A DNA stretch of 22,368 bases from a virus. Location: IMG/VR virus record IMGVR_UViG_3300033148_009505, positions 1 through 22,368 of that record; one strand, written 5' to 3'. Positions 14,035-20,700 of this stretch are shown here, one piece after another. Both the position numbers and the translations under genes were made by a program. The notes below the pieces were generated by a model. The model had not been told where the DNA came from. It searched no databases and was given only the letters and a program-made list of their open reading frames with translations. The number at the start of each line of letters is the position of its first letter. The first letter of the stretch is position 1.

Positions 14035-14553
14035 CTATCCGGCCTCGGATTTGAGCTCCACGTCCGCGGGCTCCCACCAGAAAACGTCTGTCACCTCGCG
14101 CCGGACGCCGTAGATTTCCAGCTTATCGTCCCCCCAGGTGGCCAACTCCTCGCGGTTCACGGCCTCCTTGACGCGGATGGCCTCGCGGATCCCCGCGGCC
14201 TTGAGCGCGTTTAAGACCTTGGCCCAGGTGGTCTTAGGCGCGGGCTTCAAGCGCGTGGACCGCCGAAAGCCGAAGCGGCCGCCGTTTACTTCCACGGTTT
14301 TCCTGTTGGCGAAAAGCTCCTCGCGGCGGTGCTCGGCGAAGGCCTGGAGGCCGTTTTCCAGGGCCTTGATGCGGTCCTGGCAGGGGGCAGCCGCGGCCGC
14401 GGCGCGCTCCTTCTGCTCGGCGATCCGCTCGTTCATCTCCGCCTCGATGGCCTCCGTTTTGCGCGTGAGCGCGGAGAGTTCGGCCAGCACGGCCGAGGCC
14501 TGGGCCAGATTGCTGATCATCATGATGGGGGCGGGTTTTTTCCTATTAGCCAT
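14035..14553 (-). CDS. gam: Host-nuclease inhibitor Gam
   Basis: 172 aa. Mu Gam is a Ku-like protein that binds DNA ends and protects them from exonuclease. The long N-terminal coiled coil (ALTRKTEAIEAEMNERIAEQKER, IKALENGLQAFAEHRREEL) is followed by GGRFGFRRSTRLKPAPKTTW. The conserved C-terminal strands AIRVKEAVNREEL, WGDDKLEIYGVRREVTDVFWWEP complete the family pattern. GGAGGG precedes ATG 14553, which overlaps the upstream stop by 8 bases. It lies just after the transposition genes, as in Mu. Confidence 0.93.
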   Translation of the reverse strand: MANRKKPAPIMMISNLAQASAVLAELSALTRKTEAIEAEMNERIAEQKERAAAAAAPCQDRIKALENGLQAFAEHRREELFANRKTVEVNGGRFGFRRSTRLKPAPKTTWAKVLNALKAAGIREAIRVKEAVNREELATWGDDKLEIYGVRREVTDVFWWEPADVELKSEAG

Positions 14554-14827
14554 GTTCCCTCCTTCCGCCCAGGGACTGGGCCCAGGTGATGCCGCTTCCG
14601 GTGAGGCCCAGGATGATGCCCTGGTCCTCGCACCGGCCGATGACGGCCAGGTGGCAGCCGCGCACCAAGTCGGAGACCGCGCGGCGGGCGTCGAGCTCGG
14701 AGAGGGACGCCTTTTCCATGATCGCCGGGATGGTGACCCGGCCGGACAGGGACAGCTGCCAGGCGGCCACCAGAGCCTGCACGGGCAGGTTGGAGGACCA
14801 GGCGGCGATTTCGGGTTGAGTATTCAT
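14546..14827 (-). CDS. Small winged-helix-like phage protein, 93 aa
   Basis: ATG 14827 has GAAGGAGG upstream and lies 3 bases from the preceding stop. MNTQPEIAAWSSNLPVQALV is followed by helices (IPAIMEKASLSELDARRAVSDLVRG) and a strand hairpin (HLAVIGRCEDQGIILGLTG). This is a helix-turn-helix plus wing layout, consistent with a DNA-binding regulator. I do not recognise the family. It is translated within the early A-B-Gam block. Confidence 0.62.
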   Translation of the reverse strand: MNTQPEIAAWSSNLPVQALVAAWQLSLSGRVTIPAIMEKASLSELDARRAVSDLVRGCHLAVIGRCEDQGIILGLTGSGITWAQSLGGRREHG

Positions 14828-14830
14828 TGG

Positions 14831-15187
14831 TCAGCCTCCTTCGTTCGGTTTGCAGGCCACGGCGGACAGGGGCCTGCCGCAGCGCGCGCAGTGGGGCGGG
14901 GGCGTGGGGCCGACATCCTCCACCAGGGCGTAGGCCTGGAATACGCCGGGCAGGCCGGTGGCCCGAGGGCCGACCTTGCGCAGGTAGCCGTGGTGCTCCA
15001 GCCTGCGGACGAACTTGCGGGCGTTTTCCAGGGCCGCCTGGCGGCTGGTGGGCACCAGGGCGTCCGGCAGGGTGCGGACCAGGTCCGGCACGGTGAACCG
15101 CCGGAGGATGCGCATGGATTTCCACAGGGCCTCCCTGGCCGTGCCCGTGTTGGCGCGGGTGCGCAGCATGCCCGGCTTACCGGCCAT
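14831..15187 (-). CDS. Winged-helix protein with C-terminal Cys cluster, 118 aa
   Basis: ATG 15187 overlaps the MuB stop by 11 bases. The middle (RRFTVPDLVRTLPDA, SRQAALENARKFVRRLEHHGYLRKVG, FQAYALVED) reads as a winged HTH, with the 'L...GYL.k.g' recognition-helix-to-wing pattern. The C-terminus has CARCGRPLSAVAC, which may bind zinc. Such wHTH/Zn proteins follow B in several Mu-like phages of deltaproteobacteria as far as I recall, with unknown role. A regulatory or DNA-binding role is inferred. Confidence 0.66.
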   Translation of the reverse strand: MAGKPGMLRTRANTGTAREALWKSMRILRRFTVPDLVRTLPDALVPTSRQAALENARKFVRRLEHHGYLRKVGPRATGLPGVFQAYALVEDVGPTPPPHCARCGRPLSAVACKPNEGG

Positions 15188-15911
15188 TGGCGGCCCTCCG
15201 CGCCCGGAATGTGGGCTGGTCGTAGAACAGGGCCCGGTCTCCCCAGGCGGCCAGGTCCACGGAGGTAAGCCCGTTGGTTTTGGCCAGGGTTTCCACGCGG
15301 GAAAGAGCCGTGGTCATGCGGCCGATGTTGGAATCCGCCTCAGCGCGGATGTGGGCCAGGAGGTCGTCGGCCACCTGGACCTCGCAGACCGTGTCCGCCA
15401 GGATGCGGGTATCCGCGTCCGAGATGCCGGAGAACTCCACCCACTGGGTGATGCGGCGCGCGGTGCGGCCGTGGCGGCGGACCTTGCGGGCCATGTCCTC
15501 CATGCCGATGAGGACGATGGGCGAGCCTGAGACGTCGTAGATATCCCGGAGGGTGTCCAGCATGGCTGGGTCGCGGAGGAGGTAGTCGGCCTCGTCCACA
15601 AACACGGGCCGGGGATCGGCCATGAGGGAGCGGGTGATGGCGTCCACCATGGGCGCGCGGAAGCGGAGCGGGCTGTGCCCCAGTTCGGTCATGATGGCGG
15701 CCAGCATGGAGGTCATGGTCCAGGCCGCGTTGGCCCGGACGAAAACGCCGGAAAGCGTGTTGGCGGCGAAGGCCACGGTGGTGGACTTGCCCTCCCCGGG
15801 CTGGCCCCAGAGCAACCCCATGCCCTCCACCCCCAGGGAGCGGTCCCGCAGCTCCCGCACAGCGGCCAGGAAGCGGCGGACGTTCGACGTCATTGCCAAT
15901 TCGTGTTTCAT
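15177..15911 (-). CDS. B: MuB-type transposition ATPase
   Basis: 244 aa AAA+ protein that would bind target DNA and deliver it to the transposase. Walker A is GQPGEGKST at residues 36-44, Walker B PVFVDEADYL (Asp106, Glu107), with sensor-like IVLIGMEDM and the arginine-rich RRHGRTARRITQWVEF. It is shorter than Mu B (312 aa) and starts close to the ATPase domain, so the N-terminal HTH domain of Mu B seems absent. ATG 15911 has GGGAGG 8 bases upstream. A 91-base gap with two hairpins separates it from the transposase gene. Confidence 0.93.
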   Translation of the reverse strand: MKHELAMTSNVRRFLAAVRELRDRSLGVEGMGLLWGQPGEGKSTTVAFAANTLSGVFVRANAAWTMTSMLAAIMTELGHSPLRFRAPMVDAITRSLMADPRPVFVDEADYLLRDPAMLDTLRDIYDVSGSPIVLIGMEDMARKVRRHGRTARRITQWVEFSGISDADTRILADTVCEVQVADDLLAHIRAEADSNIGRMTTALSRVETLAKTNGLTSVDLAAWGDRALFYDQPTFRARRAANGR

Positions 15912-15940
15912 CTGTCATACCTCCCTTTGTGGTCGAGACC

Positions 15941-15956
15941 CCCAAAACGGGGGGCC
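15941..15956. repeat. Short hairpin in the A-B gap
   Basis: CCCC and GGGG stretches flank CAAAACG, forming a small stem-loop close to the MuB start on the minus transcript. On its own it would be unremarkable; it lies beside the larger hairpin at 15966-15997. Confidence 0.45.
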
Positions 15957-15965
15957 TCGCTGAAA

Positions 15966-15997
15966 GCCGGGCAGGGGGCGGCCTCCCCCTGCCCGGC
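15966..15997 (-). terminator. Strong hairpin between transposase and MuB genes (attenuator-like)
   Basis: GCCGGGCAGGGGG (15966-15978) pairs perfectly with 15985-15997 across a 6-base loop, giving 13 GC-rich pairs. It lies just past the transposase stop (16003). Only TTT follows on the minus transcript, so termination would be partial. It may lower expression of B and later early genes relative to A, or act as an RNA processing signal. Confidence 0.55.
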
Positions 15998-16002
15998 GCC
16001 TT

Positions 16003-18138
16003 TTAGAGCGCCTGTTTCTTTCCCGTTTCCAGCCAGCGCTCGTAGTCCTCCTTCCACTTCCTGTCCCCGGGGGAAACCGGCTCCCCGGCGGCCAGGTCCT
16101 CGCAGATCTGCTCGTAGCGTTCCCACTCCGTGGCCGGCAAAGGCCGCCTGGGACGGGCCATTTCGATGACCTCGGCGGCGGCGCGCTCCTGTTCGGGCGT
16201 GATTTCCTGGGGGGCCTGGGGGCCGCGCACGGAGGCGCGGACGGCCTCGGCGGCGGTCTCCAGGCCGGTGGATGTCCAGGGCACCTCGTGGTGGGGCAGG
16301 GGGGCCAGGTTCGCGGTCTCCCGCTCCCGGGCTTCCAGGATGTCCCGGTAGGCCAGGTGTGCGCTGGTCTTCTTGGCGATCTTCCTCAGCTCGGCCGCGC
16401 CCTTTTTGTAGATCTCGTCCTGGATCTTTCTGGCGGCCGCGGCGATCTCCTGGCGGTCCAGGCCCGCGCGCTCCGGGTCGTAGGCGCAGCCTACGAACTC
16501 GCGGGAACGATCGGGCAATTCCTTGTACAGGTAGATGGTGCCGGCGTCGGTGGGGTCCAGCAGGACCAGGAGGCGCTTGCCCTCGTGGCCGATGAGATCC
16601 GTGCCGATGTAGTGGGTGTTGTCCACCTGGATCCCTTTTTTGCCCACGGTGCGGTACTTGTCGTCCGCCGGGGGGCACAGGAGCATGTCCAGCGCGCGGG
16701 GGTCGTGGATTTTTTTGACCTCGCCGCGCCAGGATGCCGCCTTTTCAAACGGCGTCATGCCCAGGGAGGAGTGCTTGTCGTGGTGGTAGACGGCCTCCAG
16801 CCAGCGGTCGCACAGGGCCTGGAACTCCTCGGAGGTGAGGGGGATCTCTTCGGTGACCTTGCCCTTGCCCATGATGCGGTCGGCAAAGGATTTGCGGGCC
16901 TCGATGGCCTTTCTGTCCGCCACGGAGTGGCCCACGTAGCCGGGGAGGAGCTCCACGATGGAATGGGAGAAGGTGCGAAAAAAGCGCTCGATATGGGGCT
17001 TCTGCTCCGGGTGGAAAGGCTCGCAGACCTCCTGGTCCACGCCCAGCTCGTGGAGGACGGCGGAGATGTAGTAGCTCGTGTAGTCCGCGCCTTCGTCCGT
17101 GCGGGCCACCTCGGGCACGCCCCAGTCCAGGATGGCGCGGCGGATGAGCGCGGCGATGCCCTCGCTGTTGCTGGTCTTCCGCACCAGGAGCTTGGCGCGG
17201 CGGGAGTAGACGTCTATGCAGCCGATGACGGTGTGGCGGCCGTCTTCGAGCATAAGGTCGCCCGGGGTGGAGTCGAACTCCCAAAGCTGGTTGAGCCGCG
17301 TGACGTCCTCGGCGGCGTCGCCGAAGGCGGCCTGGAAGGAGCTCCTGAACTGGTCCGGATTTCGGACGGCCTCCAGCACGGCCTCGGCCTCGGCCCTGAA
17401 CCGCTCCACGTAGCGGCGGATGCTGGACTGGGAAGGCAGGTTCTCCTCGCCGATGCGGGCCTTTAAGGTCGCCCAGATGGCGGGGACGCGCATGTGGGGC
17501 ATGGCGGCCAACAGGCCCTGGATGTGCTCCTGGACGTGTTCGGGCACGGAGGTTTCCCCGGCGCGGCTGACGTATTTAGGGGCCAGGCCGGGGAGGCCGC
17601 CGGCCTTGTAGGCGGACTCCCAGCGGCTGATAGTGGCCCGGGAGGGCGCCTTGCGGGACGCGGATTCCAAAACCCACCCGGGCAGGTCCACGCGGCCGGC
17701 GGCGAGCTCGCGGCAGAAGACCTCCGTGCCGCGTTTCTTGGCAAAGCCGCCGGCGGCCAGGAACATGTCCCGGGCGGTGAGGATCTCGAACCTGGCCCGG
17801 GCCTGGAGCTGGCGCTCCTTGGGCAGGCGGGTGAAGGCCGCCATCTCCCGCTCGGCGGCCAGGAGCTTTGCGCGCTCCCTGGCCACCTGCTGCTCGGCCA
17901 GGCGGCGGCCAGCGGCCTCTCCGGCCCGGCCCGCGGCCGCCTTTTTGCGGCTGGCCTGGACTTGGGCGCGGATCTCCGGGGGGAGGCAGTCCACGGGGAA
18001 GGCTTGTTTCCTGCCGCCACGGCACCGGAGCGCGGCGGTGGGCCACTGCTCGCGCTTGGCCACGGTGTTGACCCACCTGACCGAGGAACCCGTGGCCCGG
18101 GCGATTTCCGTTGCCGTCACCGCGTCCGCCTGCCTCAT
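16003..18138 (-). CDS. A: MuA-type DDE transposase
   Basis: 711 aa (Mu A is 663). The N-terminal Mu-type winged HTH (VTATEIARATGSSVRWVNTVAKREQWP) is followed by internal HTH and helical DNA-binding regions (residues about 170-250). The catalytic core has WEFDSTPGD (Asp289), RTDEGADYTS (Asp348) and KPHIERFFRT (Glu384). The Mu-transpos_C beta-barrel is marked by VDNTHYIGTDLIGHEGKRLLVLLDP, and a basic/helical tail follows. It catalyses DNA strand cutting and joining at phage ends, with MuB. The spacing Asp348-Glu384 is 35 residues, closer to D35E enzymes than to Mu A, which has 55. ATG 18138 has GGAG upstream. Confidence 0.96.
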   Translation of the reverse strand: MRQADAVTATEIARATGSSVRWVNTVAKREQWPTAALRCRGGRKQAFPVDCLPPEIRAQVQASRKKAAAGRAGEAAGRRLAEQQVARERAKLLAAEREMAAFTRLPKERQLQARARFEILTARDMFLAAGGFAKKRGTEVFCRELAAGRVDLPGWVLESASRKAPSRATISRWESAYKAGGLPGLAPKYVSRAGETSVPEHVQEHIQGLLAAMPHMRVPAIWATLKARIGEENLPSQSSIRRYVERFRAEAEAVLEAVRNPDQFRSSFQAAFGDAAEDVTRLNQLWEFDSTPGDLMLEDGRHTVIGCIDVYSRRAKLLVRKTSNSEGIAALIRRAILDWGVPEVARTDEGADYTSYYISAVLHELGVDQEVCEPFHPEQKPHIERFFRTFSHSIVELLPGYVGHSVADRKAIEARKSFADRIMGKGKVTEEIPLTSEEFQALCDRWLEAVYHHDKHSSLGMTPFEKAASWRGEVKKIHDPRALDMLLCPPADDKYRTVGKKGIQVDNTHYIGTDLIGHEGKRLLVLLDPTDAGTIYLYKELPDRSREFVGCAYDPERAGLDRQEIAAAARKIQDEIYKKGAAELRKIAKKTSAHLAYRDILEARERETANLAPLPHHEVPWTSTGLETAAEAVRASVRGPQAPQEITPEQERAAAEVIEMARPRRPLPATEWERYEQICEDLAAGEPVSPGDRKWKEDYERWLETGKKQAL

Positions 18139-18142
18139 GGTT

Positions 18143-19294
18143 CTACTCCACCCCTTCCAGCCGGATGGCCTGGAGGATCATCTCCGCGTGGCGGATGGCC
18201 GCCTTGCGGTCCGTTTGCCTCCAGTCGTCATCGTGGGCGCGCTGGATTTCTTGCATGAACGCGTCGAAGGCGGCCTTGAACTCCGGGGAAACGCGCTCCC
18301 CGTCGAGGCTCCTCCTGGCGCGGGTGAGGCTGGAGGTGATTTTTTCGCCGCCCATCTCCTTGACCACGCGGGCCACGAGGGTGGATGTGACGGCCGTGCC
18401 CTTTTCGGCGGCGCGGTTCACGGCCTCGCGCCAGGCCGCGGCGCGCTCCTCGGGGGTGGTGAGGCGGGCCAGAGCGCGGGCCTGGGCCTCGTTCTTGGGC
18501 AAGGGCAGGTGGTCCTCGTCGTCCCACATGGGGATCTGGACCGGGATGGCGGGGACGCCGGCTGCGGGGGTGACGTCGATGACCTGGCCGTTGTCCAGAG
18601 GGCCGGAGTCGGAACCCGAACAATTGTTCGCGTTTTGTCCTATTTCTGTCCTGCCCGGAAGGAGGTTCTGGGTCAGGTCATCAAGAACCCCGGCTGCGGC
18701 CATGTGATGCTCGGCGTGCCGGACACCCATATCCCATACTTGCTTCACGTACCCCTCGAAGGTGGCGAACTGGGAGCGGTACAGTTTCCGGTCGCGGATC
18801 TCCTGGAGGGCCTTGCCCACGGCGTAAAACGCGCGGAAGTTCCGCTTGATGACCGTCTCCAGCTCGTCCAGGCGCTTCTTTTCCGCGCGGGAGATGGGGC
18901 GGATGGTGTCGGCCGCGGCCTTGTCGAAAAGGGCCACGTCGTGGTCGTGCTGGGCCTTGGCGCGGGCGGCCAGGCCCTGCTCATAGCCTTCGTGGAAGTC
19001 GCTGGCCCGGATGCCCGTGATGTCCTCGGGGACGGCGTAGTCCCCGCCGTCCAGGCCGAGCTGGTAGCCGCGCGCGGCGGCGGCCTTGCGCTGCTTGTCC
19101 GTGGGGTTGTCCTGCTCCTGGCCCTGGGCGGCCCGGGCCTGGGCGGCGCGCTTTCTGGCGTCGTGCTGGCCATCGGCAAAGCCGCGGGCCCACTGGCCGC
19201 GGCTGGCCACGTTGTGCGCGTAGGGGTTTTGGTCCTGGCGTCCGCCGCCGAAGCCCATCTGGTAGCCCTCGTCGTAGGCCGGGTTTTCCACCAT
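18143..19294 (-). CDS. Early protein with RMF-like N-terminus and ParB-adjacent-type helical domain
   Basis: 383 aa from ATG 19294, which has GGAGGAAAC immediately upstream; a longer ORF start at 19372 lacks this. Residues 6-46 (AYDEGYQMGFGGGRQDQNPY, then QWARGFADGQHDAR) resemble ribosome modulation factor: 'AY..Gy..G......NPY.....W..G...G'. Two shorter GY..GL segments follow near residues 76 and 103. Residues about 135-207 (RLDELETVIKRNFRAFYAVG, LQEIRDRKLYRSQFATFEGY) look like a helical domain of phage and plasmid proteins that often accompanies ParB or methyltransferase genes. The C-terminus is helical and charged. The function is unknown; it precedes the transposase by 4 bases. Confidence 0.72.
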   Translation of the reverse strand: MVENPAYDEGYQMGFGGGRQDQNPYAHNVASRGQWARGFADGQHDARKRAAQARAAQGQEQDNPTDKQRKAAAARGYQLGLDGGDYAVPEDITGIRASDFHEGYEQGLAARAKAQHDHDVALFDKAAADTIRPISRAEKKRLDELETVIKRNFRAFYAVGKALQEIRDRKLYRSQFATFEGYVKQVWDMGVRHAEHHMAAAGVLDDLTQNLLPGRTEIGQNANNCSGSDSGPLDNGQVIDVTPAAGVPAIPVQIPMWDDEDHLPLPKNEAQARALARLTTPEERAAAWREAVNRAAEKGTAVTSTLVARVVKEMGGEKITSSLTRARRSLDGERVSPEFKAAFDAFMQEIQRAHDDDWRQTDRKAAIRHAEMILQAIRLEGVE

Positions 19295-19370
19295 GTTTCC
19301 TCCGTGTTCTTGTGCGGTGTTTCTGTTTGGGTTATGGGTTTTTCTTTTCCTCTTTACTGGAGGCCGCGCC

Positions 19371-19787
19371 ATGTCGCTCTTTTCCTACGCAGGCAAGTGC
19401 AGGGAATTATCCAGAGAATACGCAGCGCTTCTAAGTACAGAAGATATAGAGGCCTTGCGGTCCGATTGCGCCAAGATAGGTTATGGAGGGTTCTGGCAAT
19501 GGATCGGGGAGCACGAGGACGAGCTTTTCCGGCTTTTAAAAGCCTCCCCCTCTCGTAGGCTTCGGCTGCGGTTCTTGCGTGATCCAACCGCTCTACGCAG
19601 ACTGACATTGGCGGCAGCGATCCACGCGAACCGGGCGGCGTCGCTTCTGGAGCATGCGGACCGGCTGCAGTTTCTTGTGGGGTGCAGCTACCGGGAGATG
19701 GTGGTAGAGGCTGGGTGCCTTTTCCTGCACATCTTCCAAGACGCCGGGGGGCGGTGGCCACTTGGGGGGGATGATCCTTTTTCATGA
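19371..19787 (+). CDS. Plus-strand hypothetical protein, likely cargo (moron)
   Basis: 138 aa from ATG 19371, preceded by GGAGG at good spacing; an ORF extension upstream to 19293 is antisense to the neighbouring gene. The product MSLFSYAGKCRELSREYAAL continues with helices (DIEALRSDCAKIGYGGFWQWIG, EDELFRLLKASPSRRLRLRFL, RRLTLAAAIHANRAASLLEHADRL). The first 150 bases are less GC-rich than the neighbours. It is opposite in strand to all surrounding early genes, which is the usual sign of a cargo gene. The family is not recognised. An antisense ORF covers the same interval but has poorer composition and no matching ribosome site. Confidence 0.68.
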   Translation: MSLFSYAGKCRELSREYAALLSTEDIEALRSDCAKIGYGGFWQWIGEHEDELFRLLKASPSRRLRLRFLRDPTALRRLTLAAAIHANRAASLLEHADRLQFLVGCSYREMVVEAGCLFLHIFQDAGGRWPLGGDDPFS

Positions 19788-19809
19788 CTGGCCTTCCATT
19801 TCGGAAACA

Positions 19810-19838
19810 TGGATTCCCGCCTTCGCGGGAATGACGGG
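19810..19838. repeat. Dispersed palindrome, copy 2
   Basis: ATTCCCGC and GCGGGAAT form an 8-bp stem around CTTC, followed by GACGG. It is the close partner of the copy at 12041-12070. It lies 12 bases past the stop of the minus-strand gene at 19850, and may act as a transcript end or barrier between the convergent genes. Confidence 0.8.
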
Positions 19839-19849
19839 ATGGGGGGCCT

Positions 19850-20329
19850 TCATTTGCCGCCCTCCATCTCTTTGAGGAACATCTCGCGCTGGCGTTTGCG
19901 GGCGCTGATCCTTTTTTGCTCCTCGTCCAGTTTCTTGATCTCCGCCCGGAGGGCGTCCGGGCCGGGGAGGGCGAAACAGCCGGCGGCCTCGGCGAGGATC
20001 TCCAGGGGGCGGTGGGAGCGCACCGCGCGACAGAAGGCGGGGAGGTACTCGGCGGGGAAACGGTGGCCCTCCTTGCTTTCGGCCGTCCAGGCGTCCAGCT
20101 GCGCCTTGGTGACGGTGCGGCCCAGGAGGTGGGACATCTCGCCGGCCACCTGGTGGCGGGAGAGGGGACAATCGCGGAAGGCGGCATTCAACGCCGCGCG
20201 AAGGCGCGCGGAACATTCCAGCGCGCCTTCTTCCAGGCCCTGCCCCTCGGCCTTTTTGGCCTCCAGCAGGACGTCGAACAGGCTGCGCTGTTTGGGGCCG
20301 GTGTCTATTTTTCGTCTCGCCTTGGACAT
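19850..20329 (-). CDS. Early phage protein with HTH-like core, 159 aa
   Basis: ATG 20329 is preferred over a TTG at 20341; GTGGGG lies just upstream. The product MSKARRKIDTGPKQRSLFDV continues with a helical core (CPLSRHQVAGEMSHLLGRTVTKAQLDAWTAES, RFPAEYLPAFCRAVRSHRPLEILAEAAG) that resembles an HTH regulator. It ends in a long charged helix (AEIKKLDEEQKRISARKRQREM). Proteins like this sit between Ner and the transposase in other Mu-like phages as far as I recall. A regulatory role is inferred. The gene is followed by a dispersed palindrome. Confidence 0.72.
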   Translation of the reverse strand: MSKARRKIDTGPKQRSLFDVLLEAKKAEGQGLEEGALECSARLRAALNAAFRDCPLSRHQVAGEMSHLLGRTVTKAQLDAWTAESKEGHRFPAEYLPAFCRAVRSHRPLEILAEAAGCFALPGPDALRAEIKKLDEEQKRISARKRQREMFLKEMEGGK

Positions 20330-20356
20330 TGAACCCCACAAAGAGCTGTGGTAGAG

Positions 20357-20611
20357 CTAAGACCTGGCCTTGGGAGGCCGGATGTAGCGGGGGTTTCCGG
20401 ATTCGTCGTACCGGCTGGGCCAGATCCACGACGGGTGCATGTCCAGAATCCTGCCGATGCGCTCCTGCACCCGGGGGTACCTTTTCTGGAACACCGCGTT
20501 GGCGGTGGTGGGCTTGAGGCCGAGTTCGCGGGAGATGCGGGCCAGGCTGTAACCGCGCTTTTCCAGGGCGGCCTTGACGTCCGCGGGGTGCCAGTCGGTG
20601 GGCTGGGGCAT
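20357..20611 (-). CDS. ner: Ner-like negative regulator
   Basis: 84 aa from ATG 20611 with AGGAGG 9 bases upstream; the ORF track extension to 20656 lacks a site. The Ner/Nlp pattern is clear: WHPADVKAALEKRGYSLARISRELGLKPTTANAVFQKRYPRVQERIGRILDMHPSWIWPSRYDE. The HTH helices fall at about residues 22-42. In Mu, Ner shuts down early and repressor promoters in the lytic phase. It is the first early gene, divergent from the repressor, so it probably binds the intervening operator region. Confidence 0.93.
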   Translation of the reverse strand: MPQPTDWHPADVKAALEKRGYSLARISRELGLKPTTANAVFQKRYPRVQERIGRILDMHPSWIWPSRYDESGNPRYIRPPKARS

Positions 20612-20700
20612 GGGGTTTTGCCTCCTGGGTCTATGTTCGAGGGCTAAGATAGACATATGTGTATTATGAATGTGGTTATTATGTCAACCAGAAAATACAA
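20612..20700. promoter_or_regulatory. Divergent operator/promoter region between Ner and repressor
   Basis: This AT-rich gap holds two adjacent near-repeats, ATGTGTATTATG (20657-20668) and ATGTGGTTATTATG (20670-20683), a palindrome ACATATGT (20653-20660), and TGGTT/AACCA (20673-20677 and 20686-20690). On the minus strand TTGACA at 20687-20682 is a perfect -35, with only weak -10 matches 15-18 bases on. It is the likely binding site of the repressor and Ner and the start of early transcription. It may also serve as the transposition enhancer, as in Mu. Confidence 0.65.

Noticed and set aside
17633-19558. 641-aa plus-strand open frame opposite the transposase and early gene
   Set aside because: Low-complexity shadow; the opposite strand has the DDE transposase and a gene with a strong ribosome site.
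19354-20187. 277-aa minus-strand open frame over the plus-strand cargo gene
   Set aside because: Composition is repetitive Ser/Pro/Arg-rich, it overlaps the real gene at 19850-20329 in another frame, and no ribosome site is seen.
20659-20700. Upstream GTG start for the repressor
   Set aside because: It would place the first 14 codons in the operator repeats, and the HTH domain begins properly from ATG 20701.
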